Shown: in pieces, positions 24,099-32,959 of the stretch
Layout: the number at the start of each line of letters is the position of its first letter
Numbering within the stretch: position 1 is the first letter of the stretch
Assembly (NCBI RefSeq): GCF_048263515.1
Contig: NZ_JBLXEC010000017.1
Location: 1-64,000, forward strand
Direction of reading: 5' to 3'
DNA length: 64,000 nucleotides
Origin: Marinovum sp048263515
GTDB lineage: Bacteria; Pseudomonadota; Alphaproteobacteria; Rhodobacterales; Rhodobacteraceae
Notes under the pieces: model-generated
Database searches by the model: none
What the model was told of the DNA's origin: nothing
Seen by the model: only the letters and a program-made list of their open reading frames with translations
Made by a program: the position numbers and the translations under genes

Positions 24099-24860
24099 AT
24101 GCTCAAGACCCGCATCATCCCCTGCCTTGATGTCGCCGACGGCCGTGTCGTCAAAGGCGTGAACTTCGTCGACCTGCGCGATGCCGGCGACCCGGTGGAA
24201 TCAGCCCGCGCCTATGATCTGGCCGGTGCTGACGAGCTTTGCTTTCTCGACATCCATGCCACGCATGAAAATCGCGGCGTGATGATGGAGGTGGTGCAGC
24301 GCACCGCCGAGCAGTGTTTCATCCCGCTGACCGTGGGCGGCGGTGTCCGCACCGCGGCTGACGTGCGCAAGCTGCTGCTGGCCGGCGCCGACAAGGTGAG
24401 CTTCAATTCCGCCGCCGTGGCCAACCCCGATGTCATCGCAGAGGCCGCCGATCAATTCGGCAGCCAGTGCATCGTCTGCGCCATCGACGCCAAGACCGTG
24501 AGCCCCGGCAAATGGGAGATCTTCACCCATGGCGGCCGCAAGCCCACCGGCATCGACGCGGTGGAGTTTGCCCGGCTGGTGACCGAGAAGGGCGCGGGTG
24601 AAATCCTGCTGACCTCGATGGACCGCGACGGCACGCGGGCGGGCTTCAACCTGCCGCTGACGCGCGCGATCTCGGATGCGGTCTCGGTGCCGGTGATCGC
24701 CTCTGGCGGTGTCGGCACGCTCGATCACCTGGTCGAAGGCGTGACCGAGGGCGGTGCTTCCGCCGTGCTGGCCGCCTCGATCTTCCATTTCGGCGACCAC
24801 ACCATCGCCGAGGCCAAGGCCCATATGGCCGCCGCCGGCATCCCGATGAGGCTGACATGA
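24099..24860 (+). CDS. hisF: Imidazole glycerol phosphate synthase, cyclase subunit
   Basis: HisF uses ammonia from HisH to convert PRFAR to imidazole glycerol phosphate and AICAR. The AICAR by-product feeds PurH, also present in this window at 57111. The 253-residue barrel has both catalytic aspartates: RIIPCLDVADGRVVKGVNF near the N-terminus and LLTSMDRDGTRAGFN in the second half. It overlaps hisE by 4 bp (ATGA). Confidence 0.98.
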   Translation: MLKTRIIPCLDVADGRVVKGVNFVDLRDAGDPVESARAYDLAGADELCFLDIHATHENRGVMMEVVQRTAEQCFIPLTVGGGVRTAADVRKLLLAGADKVSFNSAAVANPDVIAEAADQFGSQCIVCAIDAKTVSPGKWEIFTHGGRKPTGIDAVEFARLVTEKGAGEILLTSMDRDGTRAGFNLPLTRAISDAVSVPVIASGGVGTLDHLVEGVTEGGASAVLAASIFHFGDHTIAEAKAHMAAAGIPMRLT

Positions 24861-25165
24861 GCGTTCTCCACGAACTGGCCGCCACCATCGAGGCGCGCAA
24901 GAGCGCAGACCCCGAAAGTTCCTGGACCGCCAAGCTGCTGGCCAAGGGCCCCGGCAAATGCGCCGAGAAGTTCGGCGAGGAATCGATCGAGGCGATCATT
25001 GCCGCCGCCACCGGCGACCGCGAGAACCTGACCTACGAGGCGGCTGACGTGCTCTATCACCTGCTGGTCATGCTCGCCGCCCGCGACATCAAGCTCGACG
25101 ACGTGCTGGCCGAGCTGGCCCGCCGTCAGGGCCTGTCCGGTCTGGAAGAGAAAGCCAGCCGCTAG
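24857..25165 (+). CDS. hisE: Phosphoribosyl-ATP pyrophosphatase
   Basis: HisE hydrolyses phosphoribosyl-ATP to phosphoribosyl-AMP. The 102-residue all-helical protein shows the MazG-like metal site KFGEESIEAIIAA and YEAADVLYHLLVML, and SSWTAKLLAKG. It is a separate single-domain enzyme, not the HisIE fusion of enterobacteria. Coupled by ATGA to hisF. Confidence 0.97.
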   Translation: MSVLHELAATIEARKSADPESSWTAKLLAKGPGKCAEKFGEESIEAIIAAATGDRENLTYEAADVLYHLLVMLAARDIKLDDVLAELARRQGLSGLEEKASR

Positions 25166-25228
25166 GCGACGCTTGCCCTCCGCCCTGCCCCGCGCCTACC
25201 CTGCGCCGAGGCAGCCCCGGAGCCCCAG

Positions 25229-26557
25229 ATGTCCAATCCCTACTGGCCGCAGATCGCGCAAGCGCTGGCCCTCGACCTCGCGCCTTTTGTCGAGACCGGC
25301 GAGGGCGATCTCCCCTCGGTCTATGCGGTGAGCGATTTCGCCTCGGCTTGCGTCGCGGCCGCAGGTACCGCCCTTGCCGCGCTGACGAGTCAAGGGGCCG
25401 AGGCCGTCACCGTCGACCGCCGCCGCGCCTCTCTCTGGTTCGACATGACGCTGCAACCGCAGGGCTGGGAGTTGCCCTCGATCTGGGATCCGCTGGCGGG
25501 GAACTACACCACCGGTGACGGTTTCATCCGCCTGCACACCAACGCGCCACACCACCGCGACGCCGCGCTCTCGGTGCTGGACTGCCCCGCCGCGCCAGAG
25601 GCGGTGCGCGCCGCCGTGGCTAAATGGCAGAGCGAGGCGCTGGAAAGTGCCATCGTCGCCGCCAATGGCTGCGCCGCTTTCCTGCGCAGCGCCGCGGACT
25701 GGCGGGCCCATCCGCAGGGAAAAGCGGTCAGGGCCGAGCCGCTGGTGCGCTGGCATGCGCCACAGGCGTGCACGCCTGAGCGACAGGGCCTCGCCGGGCT
25801 CAAGGTTCTCGACCTGACGCGGGTGCTGGCGGGGCCGGTGGCGACACGTTTTCTGGCCGGGTTCGGCGCGCAGGTTCTTAGGATTGATCCGCCGCATTGG
25901 TCCGAACCTGCCGCCGAGGCCGAGGTCAATCTCGGCAAGCGCTGCGCCGGGCTCGACCTGCACCGCGCCGAGGATCGCGCCACCTTCGAGGAATTGCTGG
26001 CCTCTGCCGACATCCTGCTGCACGGCTACCGCCCCGGCGCGCTCGAAGGTCTGGGCTACGGCCCCGAGGCGCGTCGCGCGAGGAACCCCGCGCTGATCGA
26101 CGTCAGCCTTTCGGCTTATGGCCGCAGCGGCCCTTGGGGCGACAGGCGCGGCTTCGATTCGCTGGTGCAGATGTCCTGCGGCATTGCCGCCGAGGGCATG
26201 CGGCAGGCCGGTCTCGACCGGCCTTTGCCGCTGCCGGTGCAGGCGCTGGACCACGGCACCGGCTACCTGCTCGCCGCCACGGCGCTCCGCGGCCTCGCGC
26301 AGAGGGCCTGGGGCGAAGCCGTCCGCGCCGAGCTGTCGCTGGCGCGCACCGCAGATTGCCTGATGTCCGCGCCCGGGAGCTTGACCCCCGAGACACCGAT
26401 CACCGCGACAGACGCAGACTATTCGGGCCGCATCGAAGACACCGGCTGGGGCCCGGCGCAGCGCATGCTGCCGCCGCTCACGGTCGCCGGCGAGCCCCCG
26501 GAATGGCGGCTCCCTTCAGGCCCCGTGCGCCGCCATTCGGCCAGCTGGACCGCCTGA
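25229..26557 (+). CDS. Family III CoA transferase (CaiB/BaiF), 442 aa
   Basis: Enzymes of this family move CoA between carboxylic acids through an aspartyl-anhydride. A non-standard N-terminal part (1-185) precedes a recognisable core: LKVLDLTRVLAGPVATRFLAGFGAQVLRIDPP, then GKRCAGLDL, then FDSLVQMSCGIAAEG. The likely catalytic Asp is in QALDHGTGYLLAA. The canonical second half is short (ends about residue 440), so the domain appears abridged or rearranged. It follows hisE by about 60 bp. Substrate unknown. Confidence 0.8.
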   Translation: MSNPYWPQIAQALALDLAPFVETGEGDLPSVYAVSDFASACVAAAGTALAALTSQGAEAVTVDRRRASLWFDMTLQPQGWELPSIWDPLAGNYTTGDGFIRLHTNAPHHRDAALSVLDCPAAPEAVRAAVAKWQSEALESAIVAANGCAAFLRSAADWRAHPQGKAVRAEPLVRWHAPQACTPERQGLAGLKVLDLTRVLAGPVATRFLAGFGAQVLRIDPPHWSEPAAEAEVNLGKRCAGLDLHRAEDRATFEELLASADILLHGYRPGALEGLGYGPEARRARNPALIDVSLSAYGRSGPWGDRRGFDSLVQMSCGIAAEGMRQAGLDRPLPLPVQALDHGTGYLLAATALRGLAQRAWGEAVRAELSLARTADCLMSAPGSLTPETPITATDADYSGRIEDTGWGPAQRMLPPLTVAGEPPEWRLPSGPVRRHSASWTA

Positions 26558-26571
26558 CCCTACGCCAAACG

Positions 26572-26596
26572 CCGTCCCGGGCTTGACCCGGGACCT
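26572..26596. repeat. Palindromic repeat CCGTCCCGG...CCGGGACCT, copy 1
   Basis: GTCCCGGG and CCCGGGAC form an 8-bp inverted repeat around a short TTGA centre. Three further copies are at 37722-37746, 43884-43909 and 46528-46552. Here it lies between convergent CoA transferase and sitD genes and could act as a two-way terminator. Confidence 0.8.
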
Positions 26597-26607
26597 ATCC
26601 TCAGACG

Positions 26608-27441
26608 TCAAACCGCGCTTTCGCGCCGGGCATTTCGCCATTGCCGCCAGGAGAAGGCCAGGATGAACCAGATCGTCAGCACCAGAATGATCGTCGGCGC
26701 CGGCGCGGAATCGAGCCAGAAGCTGGCATAAACCCCGCCGACCATGGCGCTCAGGTTGACCAGCACCGCCGCCGCCAGCATGTGCCGGAACTCGCGCGTG
26801 AGAAGAAAGGCCACCGCTCCCGGCGCGATCAGCAGGCCGATGGCGAGGATCAGGCCGACCGCGCTCAGCACCGCGACGATGGTCAGCGACAGGATCGACA
26901 GCATGCCGTAATGCAGCCAGCCCACCGGCAGCCCGATGGCCTGGGCCTGCGCCGGATCAAAGGCATGCAGCAGCAGGTCCTTCCACTTCAGCACCAGCAC
27001 CAGGGTGACAAAGGCGCCGACGATGCCGGCGGTCCAGAGGTCGGCAGAGCCCACCCCCAGCATGTTGCCGAAGAGGATGTGATCGAGGTGCACGTTGGTC
27101 CGCACCTTGACGTAGAGCACCATGCCAAGGCCGAACATGCCGGAAAACACCACGCCCATCACCGTGTCCTGCTTGATCCGGCTGTTGGCGTTCAGATAGC
27201 CGGTGGCCAGAGCGCAACTCATCCCCGCGACGAAGGCGCCGATGATCAGCGGGATGCCCAGCATGTAGGCGATCACCACCCCGGGCAGCACCGCATGGCT
27301 CACCGCGTCGCCCATCAGCGACCAGCCCTTGAGAACCAGGAAACAGCTCAGGATCGCCGTCGGCGCCGCCAGCAGCAGCGCCACGAGAAAAGCGTTCTGC
27401 ATGAAGGGAAACTGGAAGGGGATCAGCAACTGGTCCATCAC
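26608..27441 (-). CDS. sitD: Manganese/iron ABC transporter permease SitD-like
   Basis: The 277-residue ABC-3 family permease has about eight hydrophobic segments and the family motifs GDAVSHAVLPGVVIAYMLG near residue 40 and LLIAPGAVAFLLTREF near 220. It forms a pair with the upstream permease (27438-28295); two different permeases are typical of Sit/Mnt-type importers for Mn(II) and Fe(II), whereas Znu has one. It overlaps that gene by 4 bp and is the last gene of the operon. Confidence 0.92.
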   Translation of the reverse strand: MMDQLLIPFQFPFMQNAFLVALLLAAPTAILSCFLVLKGWSLMGDAVSHAVLPGVVIAYMLGIPLIIGAFVAGMSCALATGYLNANSRIKQDTVMGVVFSGMFGLGMVLYVKVRTNVHLDHILFGNMLGVGSADLWTAGIVGAFVTLVLVLKWKDLLLHAFDPAQAQAIGLPVGWLHYGMLSILSLTIVAVLSAVGLILAIGLLIAPGAVAFLLTREFRHMLAAAVLVNLSAMVGGVYASFWLDSAPAPTIILVLTIWFILAFSWRQWRNARRESAV

Positions 27442-28295
27442 GCCGCCTCCTCGAGCGCGCTGGCCGCGCGTCTGCGTGCCGCCAGAAGGCCGTGCTTGGG
27501 TGCGAAGAAGAAGGCCAGCAGGAAGACCAGGGTCTGCAGGGTGATGATGATCCCGCCGGTCGCCCCGTCGAGGAAATAGGAGGTATAGGCCCCGACGAAC
27601 GAGGTCACCGAACCGATGGTGACGCTGATCACCAAGAGCACCGGAAAGCGGTCGGCCAGCAGATAGGCGGTCGCGCCCGGGGTCACCACCATGGCGATCA
27701 CCAGAAAGGCCCCAACCGTCTGCAATGCCGCCACGCAGGAGGCCGAGAGCAGCACGAAGAAGATGAAGCGCAACCGTTCGGGCTTGAGCCCGATCGACCG
27801 GGCGTGGTTTTCATCGAAGAAGGCAACCATCAGGTCCTTCCACTTCACCAGCAGCACCGCCAGCGAGACAAAGCCGATCACCGCCAGTTGCAGCGTGTCC
27901 TCGGGCGTGATCGCCAGCACGTTGCCCAGGATGATGGTCTGCACGTCGACCGAGACCGGCGAAACTGACACCATGAAGAGCCCGAGGCCAAAGAAGCTGG
28001 TGAAGATGATGCCGATGATCGCATCTTCCTTGAGCCCCGAGCGCTGGTTGAGAAACAGCATCGCCGCCGCCGCCAGCCCGCCCGACAGGAACGCGCCCAG
28101 CGCGAAGGGCAGGCCCAGCATGTAGGCGCCGGCGACGCCCGGCACGATGGAATGGCTCAGCGCATCGCCGATCAAGGACCAGCCCTTGAGCATCAAATAG
28201 GCCGAGAGAAAGGCGCAGACCGCGCCGACCAGCGCGCTGACCCACATCGCATTGGTCATGTAGCCGTAGGAGAAGGGTTCGAGCAGCAGGCTCAT
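27438..28295 (-). CDS. sitC: Manganese/iron ABC transporter permease SitC-like
   Basis: The 285-residue ABC-3 permease has GDALSHSIVPGVAGAYMLG and VTPGATAYLLADRFP at the same places as its SitD partner. Eight or so hydrophobic helices are visible. It overlaps the ATPase gene by 4 bp and sitD by 4 bp, so the operon is tightly coupled. Confidence 0.92.
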   Translation of the reverse strand: MSLLLEPFSYGYMTNAMWVSALVGAVCAFLSAYLMLKGWSLIGDALSHSIVPGVAGAYMLGLPFALGAFLSGGLAAAAMLFLNQRSGLKEDAIIGIIFTSFFGLGLFMVSVSPVSVDVQTIILGNVLAITPEDTLQLAVIGFVSLAVLLVKWKDLMVAFFDENHARSIGLKPERLRFIFFVLLSASCVAALQTVGAFLVIAMVVTPGATAYLLADRFPVLLVISVTIGSVTSFVGAYTSYFLDGATGGIIITLQTLVFLLAFFFAPKHGLLAARRRAASALEEAA

Positions 28296-29182
28296 TCCTC
28301 CTCCTCGCTCTTGGGGCCGACGGTGCGGGCCTGATCGTCGTACATGACAAAGGGCCGCTCGTCGTCCGACAGGATGGTGATCGCCCGCTCGTCGGCGTCG
28401 TCGTGCAGGTCGGTGCCGCCCAGAACGAAGTGCCGCAGCACGCCGCCAAAGGCCGCTTCGAGGTTTGCCTGGGTAAAGACCTCTGCGGTCGGGCCGTAGT
28501 TCAGCACCGTGCCCTTGACCAGAACCACCTGGTCGCAGAATTCCGGCACGGAGCCCAGGTTGTGGGTCGAGACCAGCATGACCTTGCCTTCGTCGCGCAG
28601 CTCGCGCAGCAGGGCGATGATCGCCTCTTCGGTCTGGACGTCGACGCCGGTGAAGGGCTCGTCGAGCAGGATCACCTGCCCCTCCTGCGCAAGCGCGCGC
28701 GCCAGGAAGACCCGCTTGCGCTGCCCGCCCGAAAGCTCGCCGATCTGGCGCTTGCGGTAGGACTGCATGCCGACGCGTTCCAGAGCCCCGGCGACCGCCG
28801 CCTTGTCGGCGGCAGAGGGGATGCGCAGCAGGCCCATGCGGCCGAAACGGCCCATCATCACCACGTCCTCGACCAGCACCGGGAAGGTCCAGTCGACCTC
28901 TTCCGACTGCGGCACATAGGCGACAAGCCCCTGTTTCAGAGAGGCTTTCACCCCCTGCCCCAAAATGCCGATCTCCCCCCGCGCGGCGGGCAGGAACCCC
29001 ATGATCGCCTTGAACAGCGTGGATTTCCCAGCGCCGTTCACCCCCACCAGGGCGGCGATCGAGCCGCGCGGCACGGCAAAGTTCGCGGATTTCAGCGCCG
29101 TGACCCCGTTGCGGTAGGTCACCGCCAGGTCGCGGACCCAGAGGCCGGCGTCGTCGAAATCCTCGAGCGCGATCTTACCCAC
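28292..29182 (-). CDS. sitB: Manganese/iron ABC transporter ATP-binding protein SitB-like
   Basis: The 296-residue ATPase has Walker A GVNGAGKST, Q-loop YVPQSEEVDW, signature LSGGQRKRVFLARAL, Walker B VILLDEPFTG and switch STHNL. It has a longer C-terminal tail than usual (about 45 residues, acidic, ending SEEEE). The tail holds HFVLGGTDLHDD, a His/Asp-containing stretch that might sense metal, which is speculation. It overlaps sitA by 8 bp. Confidence 0.93.
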   Translation of the reverse strand: MGKIALEDFDDAGLWVRDLAVTYRNGVTALKSANFAVPRGSIAALVGVNGAGKSTLFKAIMGFLPAARGEIGILGQGVKASLKQGLVAYVPQSEEVDWTFPVLVEDVVMMGRFGRMGLLRIPSAADKAAVAGALERVGMQSYRKRQIGELSGGQRKRVFLARALAQEGQVILLDEPFTGVDVQTEEAIIALLRELRDEGKVMLVSTHNLGSVPEFCDQVVLVKGTVLNYGPTAEVFTQANLEAAFGGVLRHFVLGGTDLHDDADERAITILSDDERPFVMYDDQARTVGPKSEEEE

Positions 29183-30053
29183 CGGTCAGCCCCTTCGCCA
29201 CGGTCTCGGTCGTCACCCGCAGCAGGTCGAGATAGGTCGGCACCGGCCCGTCAGGCCCCGAGAGCGAATCGACGTAAAGCTCGCCGCCATAGCGCGCGCC
29301 GGTTTCCCGGGCGACCTGCTTGGCGGGGTCGGTGTTGACCGTGCTTTCGCAGAAGACAACGGGAATCTCGCGGTCGCGGATGGTGTCGATCATCCGGCGC
29401 ACCTGCTGCGGCGTGCCGGTCTGGTCGGCGTTCATCGGCCAGAGATAAACCTCCTGCAGGCCGAAATCCCGCGCGAGATAGGAAAACGCCCCCTCGCAGG
29501 TCGCCAGCCAGCGCTGGCCTTCGGGCACCTCGTCGATCAGCGCGCGCAGCGGGGCGATGGCCTCGGTGATCTCGGCCTTGTAGCGCTCGGCATTGGCGGC
29601 ATAGGTCCCGGCGTTCCCGGGGTCATGTTCGGACAGCGCATCGCGGATGTTGTCGACATAGATCAGCGCATTGTCGAGCGACATCCACGCATGCGGGTTG
29701 GGCTTGCCCTCGTAGGAGCCTTCCGAGATCGGGATCTCGTCGACCCCTTCGCTCACCACCGCCGAGGGCTTTTCGCCGAGGTTGTCGAGGAACTGCTCGA
29801 ACCACAGTTCCAGGTTCATGCCGTTCCACAGCACCAGATCGGCATCGATCGCGCCCACCAGATCGCGCGGCGTCGGCTCGTAGCCGTGGATCTCGGCCCC
29901 CGGCTTGGTGACCGAGACAACCTCGGCCGCGTCGCCGGCGACGTTCTGCGCCATGTCGGCAATGACGGTGAATGTGGTCACGACCTTGAAGTCCTGAGCG
30001 GCGACCGGGCCGGCAAAGGCCAGCACCATCGCGGCAATCGTCCGTTTCAGCAT
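29175..30053 (-). CDS. sitA: Manganese/iron ABC transporter substrate-binding protein SitA-like
   Basis: The 292-residue cluster A-I metal-binding protein has a signal peptide (MLKRTIAAMVLAFAGPVAAQ). Likely metal ligands are the His in GAEIHGYEPTPRD, the His in GKPNPHAWMSLDNA, the Glu in VVFCESTVNTDP and an Asp near ELYVDSLSGPDGP. This H-H-E-D pattern suits Mn(II)/Fe(II); the His-rich loop typical of ZnuA is missing. First gene of the sitABCD operon, with a Fur/Mur-like site about 70 bp upstream. Confidence 0.93.
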   Translation of the reverse strand: MLKRTIAAMVLAFAGPVAAQDFKVVTTFTVIADMAQNVAGDAAEVVSVTKPGAEIHGYEPTPRDLVGAIDADLVLWNGMNLELWFEQFLDNLGEKPSAVVSEGVDEIPISEGSYEGKPNPHAWMSLDNALIYVDNIRDALSEHDPGNAGTYAANAERYKAEITEAIAPLRALIDEVPEGQRWLATCEGAFSYLARDFGLQEVYLWPMNADQTGTPQQVRRMIDTIRDREIPVVFCESTVNTDPAKQVARETGARYGGELYVDSLSGPDGPVPTYLDLLRVTTETVAKGLTGG

Positions 30054-30077
30054 GGAAATCCCCCTGAGATAACGGTT

Positions 30078-30135
30078 GTGTTGGCCAATATGCGGTTCGC
30101 CAGCGGGATGTCAATGAAATTGAGAACCATTCTCA
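30078..30135 (-). promoter_or_regulatory. sit promoter region with Fur/Mur-like operator
   Basis: TGAGAACCATTCTCA at 30121-30135 is a perfect 6-bp inverted repeat (TGAGAA-CCA-TTCTCA) in an AT-rich setting that stands out from the flanks. On the minus strand a TATAAT lies immediately upstream of it, and TTGACA with CATATT 16 bp further on lies downstream. In alphaproteobacteria the Fur homologue Mur represses sitABCD with Mn(II) through boxes of this sort. Confidence 0.65.
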
Positions 30136-30229
30136 TTATAAACCGCGAGCTGCCCGACGTCTGCCCAAGGTCTGCGCTTGCACGGCGCGGCGGCGTCCCT
30201 ATGCTCCGCAGAAAACGCGAGACGCCAAG

Positions 30230-31666
30230 ATGACCGACACGCTTGACCCCGAGAACTGGGACGATTTCCGCGCCAGCGCCCATGCGCTTCTCGATGCCTG
30301 CATCGATCATCTTGCCGATGCCCGCGCCCATCCCTGGCAACCCCTGCCCGAGGAGACCCGTCAGGGCTATGCGCTGAGCGGTGAGGCCCGGGGCGAGGCC
30401 GCCACGGCAAGACGGCTGATCGACGACATGCTGCCCTATGGCACCGGCAACACCCATCCGCGGTTCTGGGGCTGGGTGCATGGCACCGGTCTGGCCTCGG
30501 GGCTCTTGTCCGAAATGGCCGCCGCCACCATCAACGCCAATTGCGGCGGGCGCGATCACGGCATGATCCATGTGGAACACGCGGTGATCGACTGGGCGCG
30601 CGGCATCATGGGCTTTCCTGAGACCGCCTCTGGCGTGCTGGTCACCGGCACCTCGCAGGCCACGGTGATTGCGCTGGCCACCGCGCGGCAGCGGGCGCTG
30701 GGGCCGGAGGTGCGCCACAAGGGTCTGAGCGGCCGGCTGACCGCCTATGCCGGCGCCGGGGTGCACAATGCCACTCGCAAGGCGATCGAACTGCTGGGCA
30801 TCGGCGCCGACAACCTGCGCCGCATCCCCGAAGATGACAGCGGCCTGCAGATCGACGCCCTGCGCGCCGCCATCGCCGAGGATCGCGCAGCCGGTGCCAC
30901 GCCCTTTGCCATCGTCGGCACCGCCGGTTCAGTGGATTTCGGCCGTTTCGACGATCTGAATGCCCTGGCCGATGTGGCGCGGGACGAGGCGCTCTGGCTG
31001 CATGTCGACGGCGCCTTCGGCGCCTGGGCGCGGCTGGCCGAAGACCCCTGGCGCGGGCTGACCGACGGGATCGAGCGCGCCGACAGCCTGGCCTGCGATT
31101 TCCACAAGTGGATGTATGTGCCCTATGACTGCGGTCTCTGCCTGATCCGCGATGGCGCCGAGCATTACGCCGCCTTTGCCGCCCGCCCCGCCTATCTTGC
31201 CAGCCATGGCGAGGGTCTGTCCGGCGGTGACCCCTGGTTCTGCGATTTCGGCACCGACCTGTCGCGCGGTGCCCGGGCGCTCAAGGTCTGGACCGCGGTC
31301 GAGAGCTATGGCGCGGCCGGTTTCGGCGCCGCGATCACCGCCAATTGCCGCGCCGCCGCCCGCATGGGCGCGGCCGTCACCGATGCGCCCGCCATGGCGC
31401 TGATGGCGCCGGTGATCTCCAACCTCTGCGTCTTCACCGCCGATGCCAGCCTGCCGGCCGCGGCGCAATCGACCCTCAACAAGGCCATCGCATCGGCGCT
31501 GCAGCTCGACGGCACCGCGGTGTTTTCCACCACCGAGGCCGGCGGCATCACCTGCCTGCGCGCCGCCATCACCAATCACCGCACCACGCCCGAGGACATC
31601 GACGCCGCCATTGCCGCCGTCGCCGCCCGGGCGCAGGCGCTCTCCCCCCATCCATCAGCCCAGTGA
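30230..31666 (+). CDS. PLP-dependent group II decarboxylase
   Basis: The 478-residue protein belongs to the aromatic-amino-acid/glutamate/cysteine-sulfinate decarboxylase group. Seen: HPRFWGWVHG, GVLVTGTSQATVIALATAR (PLP phosphate region), LWLHVDGAFGAW (Asp to the pyridine nitrogen) and the Schiff-base lysine K293 in ACDFHKWMYVPYDCG. The residue that stacks on PLP, usually His, falls in YAGAGVHNATRKA. Substrate cannot be read from sequence. It heads a trio with a class V aminotransferase-like enzyme (11 bp after its stop) and a ThDP enzyme. Confidence 0.88.
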   Translation: MTDTLDPENWDDFRASAHALLDACIDHLADARAHPWQPLPEETRQGYALSGEARGEAATARRLIDDMLPYGTGNTHPRFWGWVHGTGLASGLLSEMAAATINANCGGRDHGMIHVEHAVIDWARGIMGFPETASGVLVTGTSQATVIALATARQRALGPEVRHKGLSGRLTAYAGAGVHNATRKAIELLGIGADNLRRIPEDDSGLQIDALRAAIAEDRAAGATPFAIVGTAGSVDFGRFDDLNALADVARDEALWLHVDGAFGAWARLAEDPWRGLTDGIERADSLACDFHKWMYVPYDCGLCLIRDGAEHYAAFAARPAYLASHGEGLSGGDPWFCDFGTDLSRGARALKVWTAVESYGAAGFGAAITANCRAAARMGAAVTDAPAMALMAPVISNLCVFTADASLPAAAQSTLNKAIASALQLDGTAVFSTTEAGGITCLRAAITNHRTTPEDIDAAIAAVAARAQALSPHPSAQ

Positions 31667-31677
31667 CCCGAGGCCCC

Positions 31678-32916
31678 ATGTTTACCGATTCCCTTCTGAC
31701 AGACGTCCGTTCTCGCTTTGCACATGTCGACAGCTGCCCCTTTCAGGGACCGCGCATCTTCTTTGAAAACGCCGGTGGCGCGCTGACGCTGAATTCCGTG
31801 GTCGAGACCTCGACCAGGTTCGCCGCGATCCCCGACAACCAGGGCCGCGACAACCCTGCCGCCCATGCGCTTGTCGATGCGATCAACCGCGCCAAGGCCG
31901 ACATGGCGACCTTCTTCGGGGCCTCGTCGGGCCAGTTCTTTGTCGGCGAAAGCGGCACCGAACTGACCTTCCGCCTGTTGCGGGCGATGATCCTCGGCGC
32001 CCACCCCGGCCCGGTGCTGGGCTCGACCGTCGAACACCCGGCCTCGCGCTCGGCGGCTGGCAAATGGGCGCATGTCGCGGGCCGCGACTACATCTCGGTA
32101 CCGCATGACGATGCCACCGGTCTGGTGACCGCCGAGGCCTATGCCGCCAAGGTCACCGCCGACACCGCCGTTGCCACCATCCTGCACACCTCGCCAGTCA
32201 CCGGCATGGCGATGGACCTCGCGGCCATCACCGCCGCGATCCGCGCCAAGGCGCCCGACTGCCTGATCTTTGTCGACGGCATCCAGCATGCCAGCCACGG
32301 CTTGATCGACATCGACAGCTACGACATCGACGGCTACGTGATCTCGCCCTACAAGGTGTTCTCGCGCCATGGCTATGGCATCGCCTGGGTCTCTGACCGG
32401 GTGTCGAAACTGCGGCTTGAGGGCCTGCAGGGCGGCCCCGAGGAGAACTGGGAGTTCGGCACCCGCGACACCGGTGCCTATGCCACCTTTTCCGATGTGG
32501 TCAGCTACTTCGACTGGCTCGGCGGCGAAGTCTCCGAAGAGACCCACCGCCGTGCCCGCATCCTCGCCGCCGGCGCCGCGATCCACGACCATGAACAGGC
32601 GCTGACCCAGGCCATGCTGCACGGCACCGGCAACCTGCCCGGCCTGTCGGAACTGCCCGGCGTGCAGATCGTCGGCGGCACCGACAACCCTGCGCGCGAG
32701 GGCCTCGTCAGCTTCTGGCGCGAGGGCACCCCGTCGGAAGAGATCGTCGCCGCGCTGAATGCCCAGGGCATCCGCACCCATACCCGCAAGGCCGATCACT
32801 ACTCCGGCAATATCCTCGACCCGCTGGGCCAACCCTCCTGCATCCGCGTCTCGATGTGCCATTACAACAGCCTGGCCGAGGTGGCCGCCTTCCTCGCCGC
32901 GATGAAGGACATGTAA
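31678..32916 (+). CDS. Class V aminotransferase / cysteine desulfurase-like PLP enzyme
   Basis: The 412-residue fold type I PLP enzyme resembles the SufS/CsdA and isopenicillin-N-epimerase group: IFFENAGGALTLNSVVE, VGESGTELTFRLLRAM, DCLIFVDGIQHASHGLIDI (Asp to PLP) and the probable PLP lysine in GYVISPYKVFSRHGYG. The C-terminal region RVSMCHYNSLAEVAAFLAAM matches the group's R-x-S-x-x-x-YN end. The cysteine-loop of desulfurases is not evident, so sulfur transfer is unlikely. Probably cotranscribed with the decarboxylase. Confidence 0.85.
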   Translation: MFTDSLLTDVRSRFAHVDSCPFQGPRIFFENAGGALTLNSVVETSTRFAAIPDNQGRDNPAAHALVDAINRAKADMATFFGASSGQFFVGESGTELTFRLLRAMILGAHPGPVLGSTVEHPASRSAAGKWAHVAGRDYISVPHDDATGLVTAEAYAAKVTADTAVATILHTSPVTGMAMDLAAITAAIRAKAPDCLIFVDGIQHASHGLIDIDSYDIDGYVISPYKVFSRHGYGIAWVSDRVSKLRLEGLQGGPEENWEFGTRDTGAYATFSDVVSYFDWLGGEVSEETHRRARILAAGAAIHDHEQALTQAMLHGTGNLPGLSELPGVQIVGGTDNPAREGLVSFWREGTPSEEIVAALNAQGIRTHTRKADHYSGNILDPLGQPSCIRVSMCHYNSLAEVAAFLAAMKDM

Positions 32917-32959
32917 GCCCCGCGCCCGCGCCCCTTCTGCAACCAAACGGAGCCTCCCC

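Noticed and set aside
26608..30053. Zinc transporter ZnuABC
   Set aside because: There are two different permeases and the binding protein lacks the His-rich loop; the operator is Fur/Mur-like.
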